DNA of 39,408 nt from Salinibacteraceae bacterium (GTDB lineage Bacteria; Bacteroidota; Rhodothermia; Rhodothermales; Salinibacteraceae): NCBI GenBank assembly GCA_007124945.1, contig SLED01000235.1, positions 1-39,408 on the forward strand, read 5' to 3'. The translations under genes were made by a program, and so were the position numbers. The notes under the pieces were generated by a model. That model searched no databases. It was not told where the DNA came from and worked only from the letters and a program-made list of their open reading frames with translations. Below, in pieces: positions 24,579 through 33,255 of the stretch (position 1 is the first letter of the stretch; each line of letters opens with the position of its first letter).

Positions 24579-25613
24579 TTAGTTGGATTGCGAGGAGTCG
24601 CTGGCTTTTGCATCAACGCCATCCTCAATCTCGGGCGCAGCTTTCTTCGGCCGGTTGGGATCCGACTCGCGATACCCCCGCATCTTCGAGAGCAGCCGGG
24701 CGGCAATGATCGCGACGATCAGCGAGCAACCGGTTACGATGATGATGCTGAAGATAAGTTGATTAATCTGCAGTCCCATGATGGCGACCAGCAGAACGGG
24801 TGGTACGAGCTGCACGCTGGCGGTATTCATGGCGAGAAGCATCACCATATCATCGGTAGCAGTATCATCGCTCTGATTTAGCTTCTGAAGCTCCTCCATC
24901 GCTTTGATGCCCAGTGGAGTGGCTGCGTTACCGAGCCCCAGCATATTGGCTGATAAATTTAGCGCGATCACACCCAGCGCGGGGTGATCTTTGGGAACGC
25001 CCGGGAAAAGCGGTCGCAGTATCGGTCGCACGAGCTTTACGATTACCGCTACCAGTCCGGCTTTCTCAGCAATGCGCAGCAGGCCCAGCCACAGAGCGAG
25101 GGCGCCAATAAGCCCGATGATGATGTTGACCGCGGTATCAGCAAAATCGAACGCTGCCTGCGCAATCGCAGTCATCTTAACGAAGCGCACTTCATCGAAA
25201 ACGATGGTCGCTGGAATAGTCTGTCCATTTGTTTGTGCGGAGGCGACCCGCGCCTGCAGCTCGTTGTCGGAGCCAGAGGTAAACTCCCGTATGGTGTTTA
25301 GCGGCTCGGGGAGAGAGGCGTCAGGCGAGAAGCGTACCTGGTCCCCGTCACGCGTTTGGAGGAACGTAGCCTCGTACGATTCTGCAGGGGCTTCATCGGT
25401 GTCGTAGTGTTGCTGGTACACCTCCGGTTCGATCCGGACATTGACCGGCTGCCTGCGCGCATCCGGTGCGTACCGCTCCGGGAATTCCAGGGTTACCGCC
25501 AGCGCTTCATCGTTGCGGTAGCGATCCTCAACAATCTCGCGCGCATCAGTAGCAAGCGCGAAGACCAGGCTGAACATGATAAGTCCAGCCCAAATGTAAT
25601 TGAGCATTCCCAC
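24579..25613 (-). CDS. spmA: SpmA-like nucleoside-recognition membrane protein with a large insert
   Basis: A 344-residue polytopic protein. The SpmA core is recognisable: an N-terminal helix (NYIWAGLIMFSLVFALATD), then IIGLIGALALWLGLLRIAEK, then NLSANMLGLGNAATPLGIKA and VMLLAMNTASVQLVPPVLLV. Between the first helix and the next there is an inserted hydrophilic region of roughly 95 residues (about 38-130), rich in D, E, Q and R, that I do not find in my recollection of Bacillus SpmA (196 residues). By topology this insert could be a soluble loop outside the cytoplasm. A hydrophilic tail (ending DAKASDSSQSN) follows the last helix. It overlaps nothing and leads directly into spmB. Confidence 0.9.
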   Translation of the reverse strand: MGMLNYIWAGLIMFSLVFALATDAREIVEDRYRNDEALAVTLEFPERYAPDARRQPVNVRIEPEVYQQHYDTDEAPAESYEATFLQTRDGDQVRFSPDASLPEPLNTIREFTSGSDNELQARVASAQTNGQTIPATIVFDEVRFVKMTAIAQAAFDFADTAVNIIIGLIGALALWLGLLRIAEKAGLVAVIVKLVRPILRPLFPGVPKDHPALGVIALNLSANMLGLGNAATPLGIKAMEELQKLNQSDDTATDDMVMLLAMNTASVQLVPPVLLVAIMGLQINQLIFSIIIVTGCSLIVAIIAARLLSKMRGYRESDPNRPKKAAPEIEDGVDAKASDSSQSN

Positions 25614-25821
25614 GGTGGATCGGAAGAACTAATGATCGTGACCGAAATACTGCCGCTCAACATAGGAAGAGATCGGCGAAAGGGCGAGTCTTTCTATAGC
25701 ATCGTCCGCTGAAGCGAATTCTACAGGATCCGGTAGCTTCATCCGAGCTTCTGAATCTGCAGTGCGTGCCTGTAGTAAGAAGGAGCGCAGTCAATGAGCC
25801 ATCAGCAGTATAGTGGAAGAC

Positions 25822-26829
25822 ATGGGTAACGATCAGTCTCAGACGTGTCCGGAATGCGGTGTCCGGCTGCCGGCAAAAGCAGGCCAGTGCGATATGTGCG
25901 GGGAAGTGCTTCGCCCGGTAGAAGCCGCTTCAGAGGAGGAGCCCGGTACGAAACGGGCAATCGACGAGGCTGCGTTGCCGCGTGGGGAACGTGGCCAAGC
26001 TGCACAGCAGGAGACCTCATCGGACGAGACCAGCACCTCCAAGGCGAAGACGCAGCTTCTGCTAATTGCTGGGATCGGCGTTATGCTGGTGCTCGCGCTG
26101 TTTTTTATCACACATATCAGCCAGGAGCTCAGCCAACCGGTAGATCCGGTACCGGCAGATGCAGAAGAGTTTACCCAAACACCCGGTCTGGACCAGCAGG
26201 GCATGGGCGCGCAGGAGCGCTCCGGTCCGTCGATCTTTGAGCGTCTGGAAGATGATGATACGCCGCTGCCCGGTGCCATTGCCGGTACGGTGGATTCGCT
26301 TCGTTCGGTAATTGAACAGAGTGATGGAGAACAGCGCGCCGAAGCGCAGCGCCAGAAAATCAACATGCTCGTAGGCGCGGGCCGCGTGGACCGAGCAGCA
26401 GTGCTCCAGCGTGAGATCGCGGAGTCGGAGGGCACAGCCGAAACGTGGCGCCGGACCGGTGACCTGTTCTACGAGTGGATGGAGAATATGGAATCGGGTG
26501 GCGAGAAGGCAGAAGTGGCGGAAGCTGCAGTGGAGGCGTATCAGAGAGTGCTTGCCGAGCGACCGGACGATCTGGACGTGCGTGCCGATATGGCTACAGC
26601 GTATCTGGAGACGAACGAGCCGATGCGGGGTGTAGATGAGGTGCAGGCCGTTCTGGAGGAAGACCCGGATCACCTGCAGGCGCGCTTTAATTACGGTATA
26701 ATGTTGGCAATGATTGGGCGTACGGACGAATCAATCGAGCAATTTGAGCACGCCAAGCGAATTGTTGGGGAGGACTCGCCTTTCTACCGTCAGGCCGAGC
26801 AGATCATCGAGCAGCTACGCCTGGAATAG
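25822..26829 (+). CDS. Zinc-ribbon, single-TM, TPR-repeat protein
   Basis: A 335-residue protein of unknown function. It opens with a zinc ribbon: CPEC at 9-12 and CDMC at 23-26. A charged low-complexity linker follows (EEEPGTKRAID onward), then one membrane helix (LLLIAGIGVMLVLALFFITH, about 76-96). The rest is helical with TPR-like repeats in the last 150 residues (AYQRVLAERPDDLDVRADMA; ARFNYGIMLAMIGRTDESI). The layout suggests an inner-membrane protein with a cytoplasmic zinc ribbon and a periplasmic TPR scaffold. A GTG at 25813 could add three residues. It is divergent from spmA, with the 208 bp between them holding the promoters; I see no clear boxes there. Confidence 0.8.
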   Translation: MGNDQSQTCPECGVRLPAKAGQCDMCGEVLRPVEAASEEEPGTKRAIDEAALPRGERGQAAQQETSSDETSTSKAKTQLLLIAGIGVMLVLALFFITHISQELSQPVDPVPADAEEFTQTPGLDQQGMGAQERSGPSIFERLEDDDTPLPGAIAGTVDSLRSVIEQSDGEQRAEAQRQKINMLVGAGRVDRAAVLQREIAESEGTAETWRRTGDLFYEWMENMESGGEKAEVAEAAVEAYQRVLAERPDDLDVRADMATAYLETNEPMRGVDEVQAVLEEDPDHLQARFNYGIMLAMIGRTDESIEQFEHAKRIVGEDSPFYRQAEQIIEQLRLE

Positions 26830-26898
26830 CGCAGGCAGAGTGGTTGCCAATGTGGATGAGAATCGTGCTCGCCCCACGTCGTTTTGTCTCACCGCAAT

Positions 26899-26923
26899 GT
26901 AGCGACATGGCGTGCCACGTCGC
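26899..26923. repeat. Palindromic GTAGCGACAT element, copy 2
   Basis: GCGACATGGC and GCCACGTCGC face each other around GT with one mismatch. The left flank GTA and the GCGACAT core match the element at 9323-9350. It lies in the 254-bp gap between the convergent TPR gene and copA, where it could also form a 3' hairpin for either transcript. The rest of that gap shows no recognisable gene. Confidence 0.5.
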
Positions 26924-27083
26924 CGCGGCAGAGGGGGCGCAACCGTTTGCGGTCAAAGTGGATGCTGAAGGAGGAGCAACAACCGCTGTCCCCCTCGTCG
27001 CGATGTTCCACCCTCACGTGACCATGTTTGCCTTCGAGCTAAACGTCGTAGGCCGGAGCCTGGTAACGTGGCTCAGTTGATGG

Positions 27084-29633
27084 CTACCGCATCGCCGCCA
27101 CTTCCGGCCGCTCCACCGCAGGAGTATCCGCCGAGGCACGTGCATCATCTGCGAGGCTGAGCGGTCCTTCGAAGCGGCGGAGGCGCAGGGCGTTGCCGAG
27201 TACGCAGACGCTGGAGATACCCATCGCCAGAGCAGCGAACATGGGGTTGAGCAACACACCCGCGAACGGGTAGAGGACACCCGCAGCGACGGGAATAAGC
27301 AGCGTGTTGTAGATGAACGCCCAGAATAGATTCTGCTTGATGTTGCGGATCGTACTCTTCGAGAGCGCGAGCGCGTTCGGCATCGTGCGCAGATCGCCCG
27401 ACATGAGAATCACGTCGGCACTTTCCATGGCGATGTCGGTGCCGGTGCCGATCGCCACGCCCACGTCGGCCTGAGCGAGCGCGGGGGCGTCGTTGATGCC
27501 GTCGCCGACGAACGCTACGGTATCGTTTCGCTGCAGGCGCTTCACCGCCGCTACCTTCTCATCCGGGAGCACCTCCGCCTCCACGTGGTCGATGCCCAAC
27601 TCGGCGGCGATGGCGCGGGCGGTACGTTCGTTGTCACCGGTGACCATCGCCACGCGCAGCCCGCGGTCGTGCAAGGCGTCAAGCGCCTTCCTTGTCGATG
27701 GCTTTACCGGGTCCGCAACAGCCAGCACCGCCGCCAGTTTCCCATCGATGGCCGCGTACAGCGGTGTCTTGCCTGCAGCAGCGAAGGTCTCCTGAAGCTC
27801 GGATACGGCCGAGAGATCAATGGAGAGCTCGCGCATCAGGCGGTCGGAGCCGACGTGTACCTCGCGTCCATCAACCTTAGCCGTGACGCCGCGGCCAGTC
27901 TGTGAGTCAAAAGACTCCGGTTCGGGCAACTCAAGCCCGCTCTCCATCGCCGCCCCCACGATAGCCTCGCCGATCGGGTGCTCCGAGACCTGCTCCACCG
28001 CCGCAATCAGCCGCAGCGTCTCTTCCTCCGGGAAGCCGGGCCGTGTTTCGAAATCAGTCAGGGTCGGCTCGCCTTTCGTTAGCGTGCCTGTTTTGTCGAA
28101 GGCCACGACGCTTACTTCTTGCAGTCGCTGCAGCGCCTCACCTGAGCGGAAAAGCATTCCCATTTCCGCGCCCTTACCGGTGCCGACCATAATAGAGGTG
28201 GGGGTAGCCAGCCCCATCGCACAGGGGCAGGCGATGATGAGGACCGACACCGCCGCAACGAGCGCAAAGGTCAGCGACGGCTCCGGTCCGGCGAACAGCC
28301 ACACGGCAAACGCCACCGTGGCTACGGCCATCACCGCGGGCACAAAGTACTGCACCACGCGATCGACCATTGCCTGAATCGGCACTTTGGAGGCCTGCGC
28401 TTCCTCCACCATGCGGATGATCTGCGCGAGCACGGTGTCCGCGCCAACACGCGTGGCGCGGTAGCGGAAGCTGCCGGTCTTGTTGATCGTGCCGCCGACC
28501 ACCTCATCGCCCGTGGTTTTCTCGGCGGGGATGGGCTCGCCCGTCACCATCGACTCATCGACGTAGGAGGCGCCGCTCTCGATTGTGCCGTCCACCGGAA
28601 TCTTCTCACCGGGACGCACGACGATCAGGTCGCCGGGCTGCACGTCATCCACGGAGATCTCCACCGTTTCCTCGTCGCGTACCACACGCGCGGTACGCGC
28701 CTGCAGGCTGAGGAGCTTCTTCATCGCCTCGCTGGTGCGCCCTTTGGCGAGAGCCTCCAGATATTTCCCGACGATGATCAGTGTGATGATGACCGCCGAG
28801 GCTTCGAAATAGACGTGCGCGGTTCCTTCCGGCAATACCTGCGGCACGAAGGTGGCGACGACCGAGTAGCCGTACGCCGCCGAGGTGCCGAGCATCACGA
28901 GCGTGTTCATGTCGGGCGTCCATGCGCGGAGGGCCGGCCATCCCTTCTTGTAGAACCGAAGGCCCGGACCGAACTGCACGATGGAGGCCAGTACGAAGAA
29001 GAGCAGGTGTAGCGTGTACTCTGTAAAGATGCTCATCACCACCTCTTCGAAGGCGGGGATGAACATCGTGCCCATGTCAAGGATGAAGATGGGCACGGTG
29101 GCCGCAGCCGCAATCATCATGCTGCGCCACAGGTTGCGGCGCTCACGATCGCGTGCTTGCTGCTGAGCGTCTTGCTGCGACGCTTCATCGGCTGGAGATA
29201 GCACATCGTACCCGGCGCGCTCGATGGCCTCTCGTAGCGCGTTTCTCGACGTACCCGGCAGCATCTCCACCGTCGCGCGGTTGGTGGCCAGGTTGACGCT
29301 TGCCTCGACTACGCCGTCCTCTTCCATTAGCACCTTCTCAACGCGCTGCACGCAGGCGGCGCACGTCATTCCTTCGATATCGAACGAGGCAGATTCGAGA
29401 GGAACCTCGTATCCGGCATCTTCGATTGCCCGGCGGAGCTCGTCCGGCGAGAGGGCATCTTCAGTCGAGACGCGCGCTCTGTTTGTGGCCAGGTTTACGC
29501 TGGCATCGGTGACGCCCCGCACGCCTTTTAGCGCATCTTCCACACGCGAGACGCACATCGCACAGGTCATTCCTTCAACAGGAAGATCGATCTGCCTCGG
29601 TTGCTTCTGCGTTTTTTCTCTGGTTTCTGCCAT
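27084..29633 (-). CDS. copA: Copper-exporting P1B-type ATPase, two N-terminal metal-binding domains
   Basis: ATP-driven efflux of Cu(I) across the inner membrane. The 849-residue protein has two heavy-metal-associated domains, with GMTCAMC (C24/C27) and GMTCAAC (C91/C94). The membrane core carries the CPC transport motif in [10 protein letters not shown]. The actuator TGEP appears in [11 protein letters not shown], phosphorylation DKTGTLT is intact, the nucleotide-binding HP dipeptide lies in [11 protein letters not shown], and the hinge [16 protein letters not shown] is present. These mark Cu(I)-type (P1B-1). It is the last gene of the csoR-copZ-permease-copA run; the permease stop lies 32 bp upstream. 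Confidence 0.97.
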   Translation of the reverse strand: MAETREKTQKQPRQIDLPVEGMTCAMCVSRVEDALKGVRGVTDASVNLATNRARVSTEDALSPDELRRAIEDAGYEVPLESASFDIEGMTCAACVQRVEKVLMEEDGVVEASVNLATNRATVEMLPGTSRNALREAIERAGYDVLSPADEASQQDAQQQARDRERRNLWRSMMIAAAATVPIFILDMGTMFIPAFEEVVMSIFTEYTLHLLFFVLASIVQFGPGLRFYKKGWPALRAWTPDMNTLVMLGTSAAYGYSVVATFVPQVLPEGTAHVYFEASAVIITLIIVGKYLEALAKGRTSEAMKKLLSLQARTARVVRDEETVEISVDDVQPGDLIVVRPGEKIPVDGTIESGASYVDESMVTGEPIPAEKTTGDEVVGGTINKTGSFRYRATRVGADTVLAQIIRMVEEAQASKVPIQAMVDRVVQYFVPAVMAVATVAFAVWLFAGPEPSLTFALVAAVSVLIIACPCAMGLATPTSIMVGTGKGAEMGMLFRSGEALQRLQEVSVVAFDKTGTLTKGEPTLTDFETRPGFPEEETLRLIAAVEQVSEHPIGEAIVGAAMESGLELPEPESFDSQTGRGVTAKVDGREVHVGSDRLMRELSIDLSAVSELQETFAAAGKTPLYAAIDGKLAAVLAVADPVKPSTRKALDALHDRGLRVAMVTGDNERTARAIAAELGIDHVEAEVLPDEKVAAVKRLQRNDTVAFVGDGINDAPALAQADVGVAIGTGTDIAMESADVILMSGDLRTMPNALALSKSTIRNIKQNLFWAFIYNTLLIPVAAGVLYPFAGVLLNPMFAALAMGISSVCVLGNALRLRRFEGPLSLADDARASADTPAVERPEVAAMR

Positions 29634-29665
29634 CGTTCAGCAAAAGATTGTCAAAAGTAATGAAG

Positions 29666-30730
29666 CTACTGCGCTACCGGCTCAGCTTCTGTCCGGCTGA
29701 GCGGCAGCAGGGCAATCACCAGAAGCCCGATGAGGGAAACCCATTCGATCCACATGGGCAGCACCTCTTCCACCGCACCGATCTGCGCGATGATACTGAT
29801 GCCGGTGAGGCCAATCGTGTAGTCGATCAGAAGGCCGAGGGCAACCGTGGAGACGACGATGCCCGCAAGATAGCGCAAGACAGCCGGGAGGCCCATCTCG
29901 TCGCGGAGCACAGCCAGCGTGGCGAAGCTTGTGATGGGTCCGGCCAGCAAAAAGACGAACGCGGTGCCGGGCGATACGCCCGTGAGCAACATCCCGGCGG
30001 CGATGGGCGTGGCCGCAGTCGCGCAGATGTAGAGCGGGATGCCGACCACCGACATCAGCAGCATCGCCAGGACACCGCTACCGTACGAGGCCATTGCTTC
30101 GGGCGGGACAAACGCCACCAGGGCGCCGGCCGCCACCAACCCGACGGCGATCCACACGCCGACATCTCGCAGCAAATCCACGTAGGCGTAGCGCATGCCG
30201 TCGGCGAGGCGTTTTCGCGTGGAGCGGCTGCTCCCGCAGTCGCAATCATCACAATCGATCGCGCGGGAGCCGCAGACGCCGCCCGGACCGCAGCACGAAG
30301 GTGAGGAGGATACAGGATTTGTTCGCCCACCGTAAGGAGCGCCCGCCACCAGCAGTCCAGTGCCGATGGCCGTCACCACCGCCCCCAGCGCACGCGCCAT
30401 CACCATAAAAGGGCCGAGGAGCGCGTACGTGATGGCCAGCGAATCAACGCCGACGCCCGGCGTGCCGATCAGGAACGATGTCGCAGGTCCGCGCCCGGCG
30501 CCGCTTCGGTGCAGCTGCACGGCCGTGGGGATGGCGCCGCAGGAGCAGAGCGGGAGGGGGGCGCCCATCACCGCCGCCCGCGTCACCGACCAGAAGCCGC
30601 CACCACCCATCCATCGCTTGATAGCGTCGGTGGAGACAAACGCCCGAATCAAACCGGCCATCAGCAGACCCACAACCAGCCACGGAGCGGCTGTAAGCGC
30701 CAGGCTGAGCGTCTCGTGCAGAATGCTCAT
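29666..30730 (-). CDS. SO_0444/ArsP-type metal efflux permease with Cys-rich loop
   Basis: A 354-residue polytopic membrane permease of the DUF318/ArsP family. Two repeats of the permease fold show the signatures VMGAPLPLCSCGAIPTAVQL, SFLIGTPGVGVDSLAITYAL and VVGIPLYICATAATPIAAGM. A central hydrophilic loop of about 30 residues (around 145-173) holds many cysteines (CCGPGGVC, DCDDCDCG), which suggests metal binding. By family knowledge, SO_0444-type members go with Cu/Zn efflux, while ArsP exports organoarsenicals. The position inside a copper operon between a chaperone and CopA favours copper. The Cys-rich loop could receive Cu(I) from the neighbouring CopZ-like protein (inference). Confidence 0.88.
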   Translation of the reverse strand: MSILHETLSLALTAAPWLVVGLLMAGLIRAFVSTDAIKRWMGGGGFWSVTRAAVMGAPLPLCSCGAIPTAVQLHRSGAGRGPATSFLIGTPGVGVDSLAITYALLGPFMVMARALGAVVTAIGTGLLVAGAPYGGRTNPVSSSPSCCGPGGVCGSRAIDCDDCDCGSSRSTRKRLADGMRYAYVDLLRDVGVWIAVGLVAAGALVAFVPPEAMASYGSGVLAMLLMSVVGIPLYICATAATPIAAGMLLTGVSPGTAFVFLLAGPITSFATLAVLRDEMGLPAVLRYLAGIVVSTVALGLLIDYTIGLTGISIIAQIGAVEEVLPMWIEWVSLIGLLVIALLPLSRTEAEPVAQ

Positions 30731-30759
30731 ATCACGCGGAAAAGATCAGCAAAAATATC

Positions 30760-30969
30760 TCAGGAGGAAACGCTAAACCCCGCTTTTTCGACAGCCGAGA
30801 CGAGATCCTCGCGCGAAGCTTCTTCGGGGTCGAACGTCACGTCCGCGTGACCGATAGCTACATCCGTCACGGAAACGGAGGGTATATTCGTAAGTGCGGT
30901 GCGCACTGCGTCTACACAGTGGTTGCAACCCATTCCCTCAATATCCAAATGCTCCTTGTGAGCTGGCAT
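30760..30969 (-). CDS. copZ: CopZ-like heavy-metal-binding chaperone
   Basis: A 69-residue single HMA domain with the metal site GMGCNHC (C15 and C18) and the usual beta-alpha-beta-beta-alpha-beta pattern (VTDVAIGHADVTF; LVSAVEKAGFSV). It should carry Cu(I) in the cytoplasm and hand it to CopA. The loop reads M-G-C-N-H-C, with a histidine before the second cysteine, a variant seen in some CopZ proteins. It begins 4 bp after the csoR stop, so translation is probably coupled, and it precedes the permease by 29 bp. Confidence 0.93.
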   Translation of the reverse strand: MPAHKEHLDIEGMGCNHCVDAVRTALTNIPSVSVTDVAIGHADVTFDPEEASREDLVSAVEKAGFSVSS

Positions 30970-30973
30970 AGAA

Positions 30974-31255
30974 TTACTGAATCTGTTCGTACAAAAGGTC
31001 CATGATCTCCTGATACGTCTGCTTCGCCGCGTCTTTGTCGCCCGAGCGCAAGGCGTCCGTCACGCAGGTTTCCAGGTGGTTGCGGGTGATAATCTTGCCA
31101 GTGGAGCGAAGGGATTTCTGCACCGAGCTGATCTGGTTGAGGATATCACCGCAGTAGCGATCTTCCTCCACCATCCGCTGTATCCCGCGTACCTGCCCTT
31201 CAATTCGCCGTAGCCGGTTGAGCACCTGCGTGCGTTTTTCTTCATTCATGTGCAT
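30974..31255 (-). CDS. csoR: CsoR-type copper-sensing repressor
   Basis: A 93-residue all-helical repressor of the CsoR/RcnR/FrmR family. The Cu(I) ligand set C-H-C is complete: C35 in RYCGD, H60 and C64 in RNHLETC. That arrangement separates CsoR from nickel-sensing RcnR and formaldehyde-sensing FrmR. The N-terminal RLRRIEGQVRGIQRMVEED is the DNA-contact/dimer helix. Copper binding releases DNA and switches on the operon. It is the first gene, with a GGGTAT-type operator directly upstream. A start at the third codon (M3) is also possible. Confidence 0.93.
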   Translation of the reverse strand: MHMNEEKRTQVLNRLRRIEGQVRGIQRMVEEDRYCGDILNQISSVQKSLRSTGKIITRNHLETCVTDALRSGDKDAAKQTYQEIMDLLYEQIQ

Positions 31256-31279
31256 GGCGGCATGCTATCTATGATTGAT

Positions 31280-31328
31280 ATACCCATTACTATACCCCCG
31301 TACCCTATGTTTCGGTGTGTGGATACCC
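31280..31328 (-). promoter_or_regulatory. Candidate CsoR operator/promoter region of the copper operon
   Basis: Read on the minus strand, the 17-mer ATAGGGTACGGGGGTAT (31308-31292) closely resembles the G-tract CsoR operators known from Bacillus copZA. The box GGGTAT recurs at 31297-31292, 31285-31280 and 31328-31323. It lies 25-73 bp upstream of csoR, where repression of its promoter is expected. A -10-like TATAGT overlaps the operator, but I see no good -35. Confidence 0.6.
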
Positions 31329-31352
31329 CAAATGCATGTCTGGCGCTATACT

Positions 31353-31799
31353 TCAGATAATGAACGAGCCGGTTAGGAGGCCGAGACTAATCAGGCTGAG
31401 CACCAGGATTGAGAGGCAACCCTTCTTACCCTCACGGCCACCTGTGGTGCGCATTGGCGACCGCGTCGAACGTTCGCGCACAGGCAGTTGCCGTTTCCTT
31501 TTTGTCTTCTTCTCTGAGATGCGTCGAAACTGCTTGACGCGCTGTTCGAGTCGAACTGTTTTGGCGGATGGTCCTCGTCCTCGCTGAATCTCCAGTGCTC
31601 GTTCCATTGCTTTTAGCGCGCGCTCCGGCCGATCTTTCGCACCGTAAATCACCGCGATTCGCTCGTACGTAAATGCGATATCGCAGCCTTCTTCCGCGTT
31701 CTTCAGGTAGAGCTCCAGTGCTTCATCGCGTTTTCCTTCCGTTTCGAGCGCTTCGGCCCTTTCATTGCGCGCGAACCAGGTGCTCCTTTTCGAGGGCAT
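31353..31799 (-). CDS. Small tail-anchored TPR-like protein
   Basis: A 148-residue protein with two TPR-like helical pairs in the first ~75 residues (EALETEGKRDEALELYLKNA; ALKAMERALEIQRGRGPS). A strongly basic linker follows (EKKTKRKRQLPVRERSTRS), then one C-terminal membrane helix (LSILVLSLISLGLLTGSFII). This is a tail anchor with the TPR domain likely in the cytoplasm and the basic linker next to the membrane. Function unknown. It lies between the copper operon and the DUF411 gene on the same strand, 74 bp after DUF411, and could be co-transcribed with the latter. Confidence 0.75.
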   Translation of the reverse strand: MPSKRSTWFARNERAEALETEGKRDEALELYLKNAEEGCDIAFTYERIAVIYGAKDRPERALKAMERALEIQRGRGPSAKTVRLEQRVKQFRRISEKKTKRKRQLPVRERSTRSPMRTTGGREGKKGCLSILVLSLISLGLLTGSFII

Positions 31800-31873
31800 G
31801 TGTGGTGTCAGCTACGTGCTATTGAGGGACGTATACGGCCGTACCCCCATCAACCTTCGGACGCTCCGAGTTC

Positions 31874-32323
31874 CTACGGTTCGATGTGGTCGAAAACGTA
31901 CGAACCATCAGCACCGCCAAAGGCGATTACATCGTAGGCTTCCGGATTGGGACCTTCCATACCGGGGGAGCCAATGGGCATGCCGGGTACGGCCAGACCG
32001 CGAATATCCGGGCGCTCTTCCAGGAGCCGCTTAATCTGCTCTACAGGCACGTGTCCTTCAATTATGTAGCCATCCACTATGGCGGTGTGGCAGGACCCCA
32101 TGTCGTAAGGAATTCCATGCTCGCGCTTGACTCCTGCCATATTGGAGGTGTGCTCAGTGGTTACGGAGAGTCCTTCAGCTTCCAGATGGTTGGCCCAGAG
32201 GTCGCAGCAGTTACACGTTGGGCTGCTGTACATTTTAACATCAGAACTCGCGACGCTCGAGTACACGATAAAGCCCGCGATGGCGAGGAAAGCGACGGCA
32301 AGTCCAAGAATAATGCGCTGCAT
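31874..32323 (-). CDS. DUF411 copper-associated metal-binding protein
   Basis: A 149-residue protein with an N-terminal hydrophobic segment (ILGLAVAFLAIAGFIVYSSV) that exports or anchors it. The metal site is YSSPTCNCCDLW (C37, C39, C40), with further likely ligands H79 region (GSCHTAIVDG) and HVP (EGHVPVEQ). The C-terminal AVPGMPIGSPGMEG supplies two methionines. This fits DUF411, a family repeatedly found in copper-resistance loci. It is expected to bind Cu(I) in the periplasm. It is not part of the csoR operon proper (a TPR gene lies between) but supports a local copper function. Confidence 0.87.
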   Translation of the reverse strand: MQRIILGLAVAFLAIAGFIVYSSVASSDVKMYSSPTCNCCDLWANHLEAEGLSVTTEHTSNMAGVKREHGIPYDMGSCHTAIVDGYIIEGHVPVEQIKRLLEERPDIRGLAVPGMPIGSPGMEGPNPEAYDVIAFGGADGSYVFDHIEP

Positions 32324-32388
32324 AGGAACGGAGGATATTGATTGGAATGCTCGATTTAATGACCCGTAAGCTCTATAGGTTTATCGGG

Positions 32389-33192
32389 TCAGGTGGATTT
32401 TGTCTGCAGATCCGCGCGCCGCGACCGCCAGACAAGCCATACGCCGAGCAGCACTGCAGGTATACTGAGGACTTGGCCCATGTCGAGCGGCCCGAGGATG
32501 GGCCCGGACACAGGCGCCTTGAAAAACTCAAGCACAAACCGCGCCGAGAAAATCAGAATCAGGAAGAGCCCAGACAGTAATCCGTGCGGGGTGTCGCGGC
32601 CGTATTTGTGGTAGACAAGGTACAGCACTACGAAGATAAGCCCATATGAAAGCGACTCGTAGAGTTGCACCGGGTGGCGGGGGATGCTATCGATCCGCTC
32701 GAACACGAACGCCCACGGTATGGTGGCCTCTTCGCCGAAAAGCTCCGAATTAAAGAGGTTGCCGAGGCGGATGAACATGCCGGCCAGGGCCGTGGGCACG
32801 AAGACGCGGTCGGCCACCCACAGAAACGGCTGATCTTTCCGCGAGCGACTGTAGAGATAGAACGCGACGATAAGGCCGATGCCCCCACCATGACTTGCCA
32901 GTCCACCCTGATGCACGTAGAGGATTTCAACCGGGTTCAGAAAGTAATACTCGGCATTGTAGAAGAGCACATGGCCCAGCCGCGCGCCGATGATCGCACC
33001 GCCGAGCAGGTAAAAGAGGAGGGGCTCCAGATCCTCAATTGGCTTCTCTTCCCGGATGAACATCCGTCGGACGATAAAATAGCCCACCAGAAAACCGAGC
33101 GCGAAAAGCAGGCCGTACCAGCGTACCTGAAACGGACCGGCGTCGAAAAGAATGGGACTGACGTCCCACTGGATCTGTGCGAGAAGATGCAT
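32389..33192 (-). CDS. lgt: Prolipoprotein diacylglyceryl transferase
   Basis: Transfers diacylglycerol to the lipobox cysteine of prelipoproteins at the inner membrane. The product has about seven membrane segments and the family signatures RWYGLLFALGFLVGYFIVRR, GARLGHVLFYNAEYY, HQGGLASHGGGIG, FIRLGNLFNSELFG and RHPVQLYES. I choose the ATG at 33192 (MHLLAQIQWD); an upstream GTG at 33225 would add 11 residues. It lies 65 bp upstream of the DUF411 gene on the same strand. It serves the many lipoproteins of this genome, four of which may be in this window. Confidence 0.97.
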   Translation of the reverse strand: MHLLAQIQWDVSPILFDAGPFQVRWYGLLFALGFLVGYFIVRRMFIREEKPIEDLEPLLFYLLGGAIIGARLGHVLFYNAEYYFLNPVEILYVHQGGLASHGGGIGLIVAFYLYSRSRKDQPFLWVADRVFVPTALAGMFIRLGNLFNSELFGEEATIPWAFVFERIDSIPRHPVQLYESLSYGLIFVVLYLVYHKYGRDTPHGLLSGLFLILIFSARFVLEFFKAPVSGPILGPLDMGQVLSIPAVLLGVWLVWRSRRADLQTKST

Positions 33193-33255
33193 GTGTAGCA
33201 GGGATGAGTCGGGCGTTAATAGCACGCACTGTAGACCGATTCGGCGGCGGGCGGT

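Noticed and set aside
26844-27080. 78-residue frame between the TPR gene and copA
   Set aside because: It crosses the palindromic repeat and shows no conserved motif.
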